Shown here: one piece after another, positions 37,125 through 46,233 of the stretch | How positions within the stretch are numbered: the first letter of the stretch is position 1 | Layout: each line of letters starts with the position of its first letter | From: Clostridia bacterium | Lineage (GTDB): Bacteria > Bacillota > Clostridia > Oscillospirales > Butyricicoccaceae | Direction: 5' to 3' | DNA: 64,000 nt | Assembly (NCBI GenBank): GCA_029099685.1 | Contig: JAQXOO010000013.1 | Span: 1 to 64,000 of the forward strand | Notes under the pieces: generated by a model | The model's input: the letters and a program-made list of their open reading frames with translations, nothing else | The model's database searches: none | What the model was told of the DNA's origin: nothing | Program-made: the position numbers and the translations under genes

Positions 37125-37607
37125 ATGGAGTTAGAGATCGGCAGCATTTACGAAGGAAAAGTCACCGGGATCACCAAGTTCGGTGCCTTTGTGCTCCTGC
37201 CCACGGGCAAGAGCGGCATGGTACACATCTCTGAGGTCGCCAACACCTTTGTCAGCGACATCAACGACTACCTGAAGGAGGGGCAGACCGTCACTGTCAA
37301 GCTGATCTCCATCGATCAGCAGGGCCGCATCAACCTGTCCATCAAAAAGGCGCTGCCCCAGCCTGAGCAGCCCGCCCGCCCTCAGCGCCCCGCGGGCAGC
37401 CGTCCCGCCCCCCGGCCCCAGCAGGCCGCTCCCGCTCCCCGGACAAAGGGGCAGCCCCCGGTGTTCTCCCCTGACCAGAGCACGCTGCCCAAGGGCGATG
37501 ATTCCTTTGAAAGCAAGCTGAAAGCGTTTATGCAGAGCAGCGAGAGCCGTCTGTCCGATGTGAAGTCCCGCAACGACCGCAGCGGCGGCGGAAGAAGAAG
37601 AAAGTAA
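37125..37607 (+). CDS. S1 RNA-binding domain protein
   Basis: MELEIGSIYEGKVTGITKFGAFVLLPTGKSGMVHISEVA...QGRINLSIKKA. Confidence 0.9.
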   Translation: MELEIGSIYEGKVTGITKFGAFVLLPTGKSGMVHISEVANTFVSDINDYLKEGQTVTVKLISIDQQGRINLSIKKALPQPEQPARPQRPAGSRPAPRPQQAAPAPRTKGQPPVFSPDQSTLPKGDDSFESKLKAFMQSSESRLSDVKSRNDRSGGGRRRK

Positions 37608-37752
37608 CACCCGGACGGCATGGCCTGCGCCATGCCGTTTTTCTTTGCCCGCCGCCGGGGACGCCCGGCCTTTCCTGCTCTCCGCCCCATGAAAATACGC
37701 CGCCGGAGCAGGCTCCTGCGGCGCGAGCTTTGTGTATTTGAGGTGATCTTTT

Positions 37753-38328
37753 ATGCCCAAAAAAGGTTTGACCCGCGACCTGATCATCGATACCGCCCTC
37801 CGTATGACGGAGGAAAAGGGCCCCTTTGCCTGTTCCATGCGGGAGCTGGCCGACGCGCTGGATGTGAAGGCCGCCTCCCTCTACAACCACATCTCCGGCA
37901 TGGACGACCTGATGAGCCAGGTAGGCCTGCAGGCGGCCAAGCTGCGCGCCTCCGCCCAGATGGAGGCCATCCGCGGCAAAACCCGGGATGAAGCCCTGTT
38001 CGCCCTGGCGGATGCCTACCGGACCTTTGCCGGAGAGCACGCCAATCTGGACCGGGCCATCATGGGGCTGCAGCGCGAGCTGAGTCCCATCCTTCCCCAG
38101 GCGGAGCAGCTCACCCTGCGGCCCATCCTGCAGGTGCTGGACAGCTACGGTCTGGACGAAGAGGCAAAGCTGCACTGGCAGCGCATCCTCCGGGCGGTGC
38201 TCCACGGCTTCTGCGTCCACGAGCACATCGGTGTCTTTAACCCCGAAGACGGGAGCACCGATGAAAGCTATCGCATCGCCATCCAGTGTCTGGCTGACGG
38301 ATTGCGTGCCGCGGGGAAAAAGGCCTGA
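37753..38328 (+). CDS. TetR/AcrR family transcriptional regulator
   Basis: MPKKGLTRDLIIDTALRMTEEKGPFACSMRELADALDVKAASLYNHI. Confidence 0.88.
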   Translation: MPKKGLTRDLIIDTALRMTEEKGPFACSMRELADALDVKAASLYNHISGMDDLMSQVGLQAAKLRASAQMEAIRGKTRDEALFALADAYRTFAGEHANLDRAIMGLQRELSPILPQAEQLTLRPILQVLDSYGLDEEAKLHWQRILRAVLHGFCVHEHIGVFNPEDGSTDESYRIAIQCLADGLRAAGKKA

Positions 38329-38329
38329 C

Positions 38330-39004
38330 TCAGCTGGACAGGACCCTGTCCAGCGGCGTTTTCAGCCGCGCGGTGAAGAATTTCACTGCCAGTCCGGTGC
38401 CCAGGGCCGCGATGAGCGTACCCTCCCGGACGCCCGCCACGGCGCCGCCGAACAGCGCCAGGGACAGCACCACCGACAGCGCCACGCTGAAGATGTCAAA
38501 GGCGATCTTCACATTGCCGAAATTCTTTTCCGTCACGTCGGACAGAGCTTTGACGAATCCCTCGCCGGCATTGAACATCATATCGGCCACCACCGACAGC
38601 GCCACGCCGAAGCCCAGGATGACCACACCCAGAAGCACCATCACCAGCTGCATGGGGTAGCTGTTCACCGGGACCAGCCCGGCGATGACCATGCCCCCGT
38701 CGGTAAACCAGCCGAACAGAACGGCCATGGGCAGCTGCAGAAGCTGAATGGGTTGGTAGCGCCGCCGGAGCACCAGGATCTGCCCCAGGATCAAAACGGC
38801 GCTCCACAAAATGAGCCACTGGCCCATGGACACCCCGGGAAAACGCAGGGACAGCACGTTGGCCACCGAGGATACAGGCGACACGCCCAGCCCTCCTGTC
38901 TTGGTAAAGGCCACCCCCAGCGCGGAGAAAAACAGACTGGTCACGAACAGCGCATACCGTTTTACAAGCTCTTTTGATTTCACGCAGATCCCCTCTTTTC
39001 CCAC
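38330..39004 (-). CDS. YczE/DUF6198-type integral membrane protein
   Basis: FVTSLFFSALGVAFTKTGGLGVSPVSSVANVLSL and repeated TM segments. Confidence 0.75.
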   Translation of the reverse strand: MGKEGICVKSKELVKRYALFVTSLFFSALGVAFTKTGGLGVSPVSSVANVLSLRFPGVSMGQWLILWSAVLILGQILVLRRRYQPIQLLQLPMAVLFGWFTDGGMVIAGLVPVNSYPMQLVMVLLGVVILGFGVALSVVADMMFNAGEGFVKALSDVTEKNFGNVKIAFDIFSVALSVVLSLALFGGAVAGVREGTLIAALGTGLAVKFFTARLKTPLDRVLSS

Positions 39005-39307
39005 CCATTATACCTCCGAAACGGAAAAAAAGGAATCCTTTATTATGATAAAGTCCCGCAAATGCAGCGCAAGAAGCAATTAAAAAATTCGTGATTGTCC
39101 ACAGTTTTGCAGGCAGCAATTTGTCTGCTTTTCTGAAAAGATTCCTTTCGGCTGGACAAAGTGTTTCGCTTATAATATAAAGGAGATGAGATGGACCGCT
39201 CTCACGCTGTATAGCATGGGGATGGCACCCTGTGCGCATTCGCGGAAGATGGCAGGATACCGGTAAAAAACAGCTGCCTGCAAAGGCGCGAAAAAGGAGG
39301 AGATTTT

Positions 39308-39949
39308 GTGAGAACAGACCGAATGAATACCGCACTGACGGACTATGTAACCACAGATCAGACCCTGCGCCAGGAAAAACCGGAACAATTTCGCAGGGAT
39401 TTTTACCGCCGGCCGGCAATTTTGGCGGCTGTCATCCTTTTGCTGTTGTTGATCGTGATCAACCAGTTCACCGGCAGCCTGAATGCCCGGCTGGGTCGCG
39501 AAAAGGGCTTTACCGAATACGTTTTCATCAAAATGATCGAATATCAAGACGAATTTGTGCAAGAGGAATGGCCAGACCTGTTTGATGACTCGGATCTCGG
39601 AAAATGGACGATCCTTGAAAAAAATAGTACTACACGGCTGAGCGAGCAGCAGGGTGCCAGATATCTGTTGGGGGAAGGCGTTGTGGTCTGGGGTTGGAGA
39701 GATCTCCAGGCACATGAGGGAGAAGTTCTCTGGAATGCATGGAGTACAAGCGACCGGGAAACGCCGCCAGATGTCTTTATCGAAGAGCAGCTGCAGCAGC
39801 AGATCCGGGAAAAGACGCTGCCCTATCTGAAGCATGATACATGGCTGGTCACCGACGCCCAGGGCGTGCAATACATCCTCTGCGAGAGGGAAGCGTGGGG
39901 CGTATGCCCGATGACTGCCGTGACGGCTGCCGCGCTTGCCCATGAATGA
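39308..39949 (+). CDS. Hypothetical single-pass membrane protein
   Basis: One TM (AILAAVILLLLLIVINQF) followed by an extracytoplasmic domain; no family recognised. Confidence 0.65.
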   Translation: MRTDRMNTALTDYVTTDQTLRQEKPEQFRRDFYRRPAILAAVILLLLLIVINQFTGSLNARLGREKGFTEYVFIKMIEYQDEFVQEEWPDLFDDSDLGKWTILEKNSTTRLSEQQGARYLLGEGVVVWGWRDLQAHEGEVLWNAWSTSDRETPPDVFIEEQLQQQIREKTLPYLKHDTWLVTDAQGVQYILCEREAWGVCPMTAVTAAALAHE

Positions 39950-40196
39950 GCGCGGTCCGGACAGGGAAGCAGCCGGGAACGCCCACGCGACCTGCGGCAG
40001 CGGATAGCCGCTGCATCGCCGGCGGAATGCAATTCCATGCTTTTGGGCGCGCAATACGGCCGCCAGCAAAGCAAAAGCGGCTGCGCCTCCGGTCCTGTTT
40101 GCCGCGGACCATGCATCGTCGCCCTCTGGGCGGAAATGCGCGTTTGCGGCGAACTGCCGGCAAGGTTGCTCCAGTATCAGACTTCTTTCTTTGATA

Positions 40197-40234
40197 GCGA
40201 AAAAACCGCGCCGGGCCCGGCGCGGTTTTTCTGT
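40197..40234. terminator. Intrinsic terminator (symmetrical)
   Basis: GAAAAAACCGCGCCGGGCCCGGCGCGGTTTTTC. Confidence 0.75.
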
Positions 40235-40312
40235 TTAAAGGGCACGCTTCCGGCACCCGGCGCATATCCTGTACTGAGCCCCAACCAGGGCGCTCAGAAA
40301 GGACTGATCCCT

Positions 40313-41677
40313 ATGGGCATCACCAGCTCTAACAAAGAAATCAGCGTCGACCGCATCGAATGCGGCGGCACTTTCCAGGTGACGCTGTCTCTCACAGCCG
40401 AGCCCAATATCACCAGCAACCCCGCCGACATCGTCCTCATCCTGGACCGCTCCCGCAGCATGGCGGGCAGCCCCCTGGCCAACCTGAAAAACGGCGCCAA
40501 GGCCTTTATCGACATCATCGACGAGGCCACCGACGGCAGCCAGGACGGCCACATCGGCTCCGGCAGCCGCATCGGCGTGGTCAGCTTTGCCCAAACGGCC
40601 ACCCAGGACACCCAACTCATCACCTCTGTGGCCAACCTGAAGGCCGCGGTGGACGCGCTGTCCGCCGGCGGCTCCACCAACCATGCCGACGCCTTTACCA
40701 AGGCGCTTCAGCTGTTTGACCCCCAGTCCACCAATGACAAAGTCATGGTGCTGTTCACCGACGGCGTCACCACTGCCGGCGGCAATCCCACGCCCATCGC
40801 CTCTGCCGCCAAAGCCCAGGGCGTCACCATCTATGTCATCGGCCTGTCCGGCAACGGCGGCGTGGATGTGGATGCGTTGGAAAGCTGGGCCTCCTCTCCC
40901 CCTTCTGCCTACGTGGCCATCACCCCTGACGACACCGAGCTGGAGGACCTGTTCGAGGACCTTGCCCGGAACATCACCCGGCCGGGCGCCACCAACGTCG
41001 TCCTCAGCGACACGGTGGCCGACTGCTTCCGCATCACCTCCCTGTCCGCGCCCTCCAAGGGCAGCGCCAGCCTTCAGGGCAACCGGACCGTGGTGTGGCG
41101 CATCGACAAGCTGGGCGTCACCCAGAGCGAAGGCGCTGCCCTGACCTTCACCGTGGAGCACGTTGGGCCCTGCAGCGGCACGCTCCCGGTGAACGAGGCC
41201 ATCAGCTACGACGACGCCGAGGGCAACACCGCCGCCTTCCCCGATCCCGAGATCACCGTGGACTGCGGCGTTGTGGTGGTTCCCGAGTCTTGTCCCCAGC
41301 CGGTGGATCTTGCGGTCGATGGTTGTGAAGACTCCGTGGAATTTGACGCCGGCCTGCAGACCCTGGAATCCCTGGGCCGCATCCTGCAGCTGACGGTGAC
41401 TTTGCGGAATGTCTGTCCTCTCAAGCGGGTGGCGCTGGCCGCCATCCTCACCGAGCTGGACAGCCAGGACAACGAGCACCAGCGGGGCATGAAGATCCTC
41501 ACCATCCCCGCCCACAGCCAGCCCTCCTGCCGCAACGTGACGGTGCGGTGCATCAAGTTCGTCCTGCCCGAGGACGAAGCGCCTCTGGTGGGCGCCTGCA
41601 ATGAGCGGCGGTTCCGCGCCCGCTTCATCGCCCACTATATCGACAGCGGCTTTGTCTGCTGCGACGACGTGACGTAA
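40313..41677 (+). CDS. VWA domain-containing protein
   Basis: DIVLILDRSRSMAG MIDAS (DxSxS), GGSTNHADA, LFTDGVTT; Cys-rich C-terminal domain; no signal peptide. Confidence 0.85.
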   Translation: MGITSSNKEISVDRIECGGTFQVTLSLTAEPNITSNPADIVLILDRSRSMAGSPLANLKNGAKAFIDIIDEATDGSQDGHIGSGSRIGVVSFAQTATQDTQLITSVANLKAAVDALSAGGSTNHADAFTKALQLFDPQSTNDKVMVLFTDGVTTAGGNPTPIASAAKAQGVTIYVIGLSGNGGVDVDALESWASSPPSAYVAITPDDTELEDLFEDLARNITRPGATNVVLSDTVADCFRITSLSAPSKGSASLQGNRTVVWRIDKLGVTQSEGAALTFTVEHVGPCSGTLPVNEAISYDDAEGNTAAFPDPEITVDCGVVVVPESCPQPVDLAVDGCEDSVEFDAGLQTLESLGRILQLTVTLRNVCPLKRVALAAILTELDSQDNEHQRGMKILTIPAHSQPSCRNVTVRCIKFVLPEDEAPLVGACNERRFRARFIAHYIDSGFVCCDDVT

Positions 41678-41696
41678 CCCCCGAATCGGAAAACAA

Positions 41697-41728
41697 AAGG
41701 CCCCTTCCTCCGAAGGGGCCTTTTTGAC
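41697..41728. terminator. Bidirectional terminator
   Basis: AAAAGGCCCCTTCctccGAAGGGGCCTTTTT. Confidence 0.8.
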
Positions 41729-41734
41729 AGGGTA

Positions 41735-42637
41735 TCACAGGGCCAGTTCCCCGAACAGCACGTCCAGGTTGTCTGTGGAGTATTCCACCTCCGCCGAATA
41801 CATCCGCGCCAGTTCCGCCAGCGGCAGACCGGGATACAGGGCAGACAGGCTTTGCAGCACACGCACCGACAGCACGGCAAAGCCCGCCTTGCTGCCCGGG
41901 TCGCCGTCCTCCCAGGCGGCGAGAAAATGGCGGTACAAAAAATACACCAGCAGCTGCTCCCATTCCGTCTCATATCCCGGGGGAACGACGGTTTTTTCTC
42001 CCGTCCGGCCCAGCTGCTCCACCATGGGCGTCCAGCTTTCGTCCAGCCGTTCCAGCTCCAGCAGCACCTCCGCCCACCGGGCGGGGTGTCCCGGTTCCAT
42101 GGCGCCGCACAGCAGCAACAGCCGGTCCATGCGGGCCTCCACAGGCAGTCCCCGGTCCTGCGCCACGGCAAAGGCCCGCTGCCGCAGGTCCAGCAGCGCC
42201 CGGGCCGCCGGGTCCCGGGCTTCCTCCCGGCCCTCTGTCACCAGGCGCACAGGCTCCCTCCGGGACAGGATCAGCTCCGCGGCGCTCTCGCAGCACAGGC
42301 CCAGGCCCAGTTCCGTCCGCCCCGGCAGGTCATTGCGGAACCGGGGATGGTCCCTGCAGATCTGGCATAAAAGCGCCTCTCCCCCCGCCAGGATCAGGTC
42401 GCACAGGCCGCACCGGTTGAGAAAGGGGCAGCGCTCTTCCCCGTCCAGGAGAAAATGGGGCGGGTCCCCCGCCGAAATGCTCTGCCGCAGGCGCCTGCCC
42501 AACGGTCCGGGCATGGCCCTGTAGGCGGAAAGGGTCTCGTCATCAAGATCGATCTCCCACCCGATGCAGCAGTTGTGGCGGCAGGCGCCCGCGATGCACC
42601 GGAAAGCGGGGTAATAGTCGGGATACACGGTGAGCAT
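41735..42637 (-). CDS. Flagellin lysine-N-methylase family (FliB-like) protein
   Basis: YPDYYPAFRCIAGACRHNCCIGWEIDLDDETL...CPFLNRCGLCDLILAGGEALLCQICRDHPRF Cys clusters. Confidence 0.82.
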   Translation of the reverse strand: MLTVYPDYYPAFRCIAGACRHNCCIGWEIDLDDETLSAYRAMPGPLGRRLRQSISAGDPPHFLLDGEERCPFLNRCGLCDLILAGGEALLCQICRDHPRFRNDLPGRTELGLGLCCESAAELILSRREPVRLVTEGREEARDPAARALLDLRQRAFAVAQDRGLPVEARMDRLLLLCGAMEPGHPARWAEVLLELERLDESWTPMVEQLGRTGEKTVVPPGYETEWEQLLVYFLYRHFLAAWEDGDPGSKAGFAVLSVRVLQSLSALYPGLPLAELARMYSAEVEYSTDNLDVLFGELAL

Positions 42638-42705
42638 GAGCAGGCCTCCTTGAAAAAACTCCGCAGCGCAGGCGGAGGCTTTTGACCGGGCCACCAGGCC
42701 CGGGG

Positions 42706-43152
42706 TCATTGATCCAGCTTACAGCAATACCATTCCTCAGCGGTTTTCTCAAAGCCGACGGACAGAAACATGTTCTGACTTTGCGTGTTAAAGGAATAGA
42801 TGTTGGCCTTTACCGCATCCATGCCCTGTTCTTTCGCCAGCTTCAGCATATCCAAAACGCACCGCCGCCCGATGTGCCGGTTTTGATAGGCTTTGCTGAC
42901 AACGATGCAAACCTCTCCGTTGTGACGAAGGGTGACGTCTCCCACAAGGACGCCCTTGTATTTTATGTAATAACAATATCCGTTGGCGCTCAGGAAGTCA
43001 TACATCTGGCGCAGCAGTTCCGGTGTATAGACATGGTCGATGTTGTCCACCTGTTTGCACACATCCGGGTCCTGATACCACGCAAGAGCCACCTCTTCAT
43101 TTGGATAATAGGGCACCAGGACAAGCTCCCGGTCAATGATCCGCTCTTCCAT
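42706..43152 (-). CDS. GNAT family N-acetyltransferase
   Basis: LVGDVTLRHNGEVCIVVSKAYQNRHIGRRCVLDMLKLA acetyl-CoA-binding motif. Confidence 0.85.
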   Translation of the reverse strand: MEERIIDRELVLVPYYPNEEVALAWYQDPDVCKQVDNIDHVYTPELLRQMYDFLSANGYCYYIKYKGVLVGDVTLRHNGEVCIVVSKAYQNRHIGRRCVLDMLKLAKEQGMDAVKANIYSFNTQSQNMFLSVGFEKTAEEWYCCKLDQ

Positions 43153-43271
43153 GACTGTCTCCGCCTTTCTTCCTGTGGTTTGCCTTTGGTCCGGGCTTAT
43201 TCTATCACATATCTACAGCGGTGCGCAACAAAAACCGCCGGCTGCGGCTCAGGCTTTTTCCTGCATCCCCA

Positions 43272-43321
43272 TTTACAAAATCGAACATATGTGCTATATT
43301 GTATATGCGAACATTCGTTTG
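43272..43321 (+). promoter_or_regulatory. Promoter with two LexA/SOS-box-like motifs
   Basis: TTTACA(43272)-17 bp-TATATT(43295); CGAACATATGTGCT (43282-43295) and CGAACATTCGTTTG (43308-43321) resemble Gram-positive LexA box CGAACRNRYGTTYG. Confidence 0.65.
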
Positions 43322-43340
43322 GTTTTGTGAGGACATTTCT

Positions 43341-44633
43341 ATGGATATGCTGGACAAACTGACCATTCTGTCGGCCGCCGCCAAATATGACGCGGCCTGC
43401 ACCTCCAGCGGGCTGGACCGCTCTGCCCGCCCCGGCGGGCTGGGGGCCACCATGGCCTGCGGCTGCTGCCACAGCTTTTCCGCCGACGGGCGGTGCATCA
43501 CCCTGCTGAAGGTGTTGCAGAGCAACGCCTGCAGCTATGACTGCGCCTATTGCGTCAACCGCCGCTCCAACGACACCAAAAGGGCCACCTTCACCCCCCG
43601 GGAGCTGGCCGACCTCACCATGCAGTTTTACCGCCGCAACTATATCGAGGGCCTGTTTCTGTCCAGCGCGGTGGTACGCACCCCCGACTACACCTGCGAG
43701 CTGATGCTGGAGACTCTGCGCATCCTCCGGCGGGAGTATCAGTTCTACGGCTACATCCATGCCAAGGCCATCCCCGGGGCCAGCCCCGGACTGCTGTCCC
43801 AGCTGGGCCTGCTGGCCGACCGCATGAGCGTCAACATCGAGCTGCCCTCGGAAGCAAGCCTGCAGCTGCTGGCGCCCGACAAGAAAAAGACCGACATTCT
43901 GGCCCCCATGGGCTTTTTGCGGGACGGCATCGCCCAGGGCAAGCAGGAGCTGGTGAAGTACCGCCACGCGCCCCGGTTCGCCCCGGCGGGGCAGTCCACC
44001 CAGCTCATCGTGGGCGCCACCCCCGAGACCGACCTGCAGATCCTCACCCTTTCCTCCGCCCTGTATCAGAAATACCAGCTGAAGCGGGTGTTTTTCTCCG
44101 CCTATCTGCCGGTGGTGGAGCACCGGAACCTGCCCGCCCTCACCACCAGGCCGCCCCTTTTGCGGGAGCACCGGCTGTATCAGGCCGACTGGCTGATACG
44201 GTATTACCATTTTGAGGCCGGCGAGCTGCTGGACCCGGAAAACCCCAATTTTGACCCCTATGTGGACCCCAAATGCGGCTGGGCGCTGCGGCACCTGGAC
44301 CAGTTTCCCGTGGAGGTCAACAAGGCGGACTACGAGACTCTGCTGCGGGTGCCCGGCATCGGGGTGAAAAGCGCCCGGCGCATCGTAAAGGCCCGGCGGG
44401 CAGGCAGCCTGGACTTTGACGGGCTGAAAACGCTGGGGGTGGTGCTCAAGCGCGCCAAATACTTCATTCTGTGCCGGGGCAAGGCCTCCCCGGGCATCGT
44501 CATGACCCACCGGGCCATTTTGCAGGCGCTGCTGTCAGACGCGGCCCTGGACGCCATGCACCAGGGCGACCAGCTGTCCCTGTTCGACCCGACGATGGAG
44601 GATGTGCGGCAATGCATCACCGGACAGATATAG
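43341..44633 (+). CDS. Putative DNA modification/repair radical SAM protein (TIGR03916-like)
   Basis: MDMLDKLTILSAAAKYDAACTSSG; CSYDCAYCVNRRSND radical SAM CxxxCxxC; C-terminal helix-hairpin-helix VPGIGVKSARRIVKARR. Confidence 0.9.
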   Translation: MDMLDKLTILSAAAKYDAACTSSGLDRSARPGGLGATMACGCCHSFSADGRCITLLKVLQSNACSYDCAYCVNRRSNDTKRATFTPRELADLTMQFYRRNYIEGLFLSSAVVRTPDYTCELMLETLRILRREYQFYGYIHAKAIPGASPGLLSQLGLLADRMSVNIELPSEASLQLLAPDKKKTDILAPMGFLRDGIAQGKQELVKYRHAPRFAPAGQSTQLIVGATPETDLQILTLSSALYQKYQLKRVFFSAYLPVVEHRNLPALTTRPPLLREHRLYQADWLIRYYHFEAGELLDPENPNFDPYVDPKCGWALRHLDQFPVEVNKADYETLLRVPGIGVKSARRIVKARRAGSLDFDGLKTLGVVLKRAKYFILCRGKASPGIVMTHRAILQALLSDAALDAMHQGDQLSLFDPTMEDVRQCITGQI

Positions 44634-45418
44634 TGTATCAATACGACGGCAGCTTTGAGGGTTTTTTATGCTGCGTGTTCCGGGCCGTCTATCAGCGGGA
44701 GGACCCCATGGCCATCTTTTCGGAGGACGGGGCCCAGGCCACCCTTTTGGAGACGGCCCTCATCGACACAGAGCCGGACAAAGCGGGCCGCGTGCTGCGG
44801 AGCATCCCCGCCAAAATGGGCACCGACGCCCTGCGCGCCGTGCAGTGGTGCTTTTTGTCCGACTTAGAAGACCGGGAAACGGCCATCCTGGCCTTTCTCC
44901 GGCTGGGCTACCGGGTGGGTTCCCCCGTCATGCGGATGCTCACCGACCCCTGTGTTCACAAGGTGGTCACCGCCGCCCGGAACGTGGCAAACGAGGCCCA
45001 TCTGCTGAAGGGCTTTACCCGGTTTTCCGATCACGGCGGGGCTCTGGTGGCGGAGATCGAGCCCAAAAACCACGTGCTGCCCATCCTGGCCCGGCATTTC
45101 CGGGCGCGGATGCCCGGCGAAAGCTTTCTGATCCATGACCGCACCCACAAGCTGGTGCTGCTGTGCAGCGGCGGCTGCTGCCAGATCCTGCCGCTGGAGG
45201 AGCTTTCCCTGCCCCGGGCCGACCGCCGGGAGCAGCTGTACCGGCAGCTCTGGACCCGGTTTTACGACACGGTGTCCATCGAGTCCCGGTACAACCCCCG
45301 GTGCCGCATGACCCATATGCCCAAGCGCTACTGGGCCATGATGACCGAATTCCAGCCGGAAAACCAGGCCTTTGCCCTGCCAGAAGTTTCCTCTCCTTCT
45401 TCAGAAAAATTAAGATAA
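44612..45418 (+). CDS. TIGR03915 family putative DNA repair protein
   Basis: DIVYQYDGSFEGFLCCVFRAVY N-terminus; MPKRYWAMMTEF C-terminus; overlaps the radical SAM gene by 22 nt. Confidence 0.88.
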   Translation: MHHRTDIVYQYDGSFEGFLCCVFRAVYQREDPMAIFSEDGAQATLLETALIDTEPDKAGRVLRSIPAKMGTDALRAVQWCFLSDLEDRETAILAFLRLGYRVGSPVMRMLTDPCVHKVVTAARNVANEAHLLKGFTRFSDHGGALVAEIEPKNHVLPILARHFRARMPGESFLIHDRTHKLVLLCSGGCCQILPLEELSLPRADRREQLYRQLWTRFYDTVSIESRYNPRCRMTHMPKRYWAMMTEFQPENQAFALPEVSSPSSEKLR

Positions 45419-45513
45419 AATGGCCTTGCTTCCGGCGGCCCGGCAGGTTACAATAGAGGAAGAAAAACGGGGGCCGCGGCCGCCGCTTTCCAGACTGTTA
45501 AGGAGCCGTTTTT

Positions 45514-46215
45514 ATGTTTCGTTGGAATTCCAGAATATTATACAGCCAGCTGGGGCCGGACTCCGCCTTGTCGCTGCCGGCACTGCTGGACCTGTTTCAG
45601 AATGCCGCCACCCTCCACGCGGAGGACAAGGGCGCGGGGCTGGAATATCTTTACAGTCTTCACCGGGCCTGGCTCCTGTCCCGCTGGCGGGTGCGCCTGG
45701 GGGAGCTGCCCCGGAGCGGGCAGACCGTCACGGTGCGCACCCGGGCCTATGAATGCCGCCGGGCTCTGAACCGCCGGGCCTTTGTTCTGGAGGACAGCCG
45801 GGGCCGCCTGCTGGCCCAGGCCGATTCCCTGTGGACGCTGGTGGATACGGACACCGGCGCGCCCGCAGACGCCTCTGTCATTGTTCGCCCCTATTACACC
45901 CCCGGTCCGGGGCCGGACCTGGGAGACCTGCCCAGGAAGGTCCAGACCCCCGCCCAGGCGGAGGAAGGGCCGGCCTTTTCCATCACCTCTGACCTGCTGG
46001 ACACCAACCGCCACGTGAACAATGTGCGGTCGGTGGCCCTGGCCATGCGCTTTTTGCCGGAGGACGTTTCCTTTTCCGCCCTGGCGGCGGATTATCATCA
46101 TCCCCTGCTGCCCCACGATCAGGTGACGCCGCTGCTGGCGTCCACCGGCCGGGGCTTTGCCGTCGTTCTCCGCGCCGGCGGCCGGGACTGTGTTTCCGTG
46201 GAATTTATCCGTTGA
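45514..46215 (+). CDS. Acyl-ACP thioesterase family protein
   Basis: DLFQNAATLHAEDKGAG...AWLLSRWRVRLGELPRSGQTVTVRT; second hotdog repeat with LLDTNRHVNNVRSVALAM. Confidence 0.88.
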   Translation: MFRWNSRILYSQLGPDSALSLPALLDLFQNAATLHAEDKGAGLEYLYSLHRAWLLSRWRVRLGELPRSGQTVTVRTRAYECRRALNRRAFVLEDSRGRLLAQADSLWTLVDTDTGAPADASVIVRPYYTPGPGPDLGDLPRKVQTPAQAEEGPAFSITSDLLDTNRHVNNVRSVALAMRFLPEDVSFSALAADYHHPLLPHDQVTPLLASTGRGFAVVLRAGGRDCVSVEFIR

Positions 46216-46233
46216 ACGTTTAGGAGGACGCCT

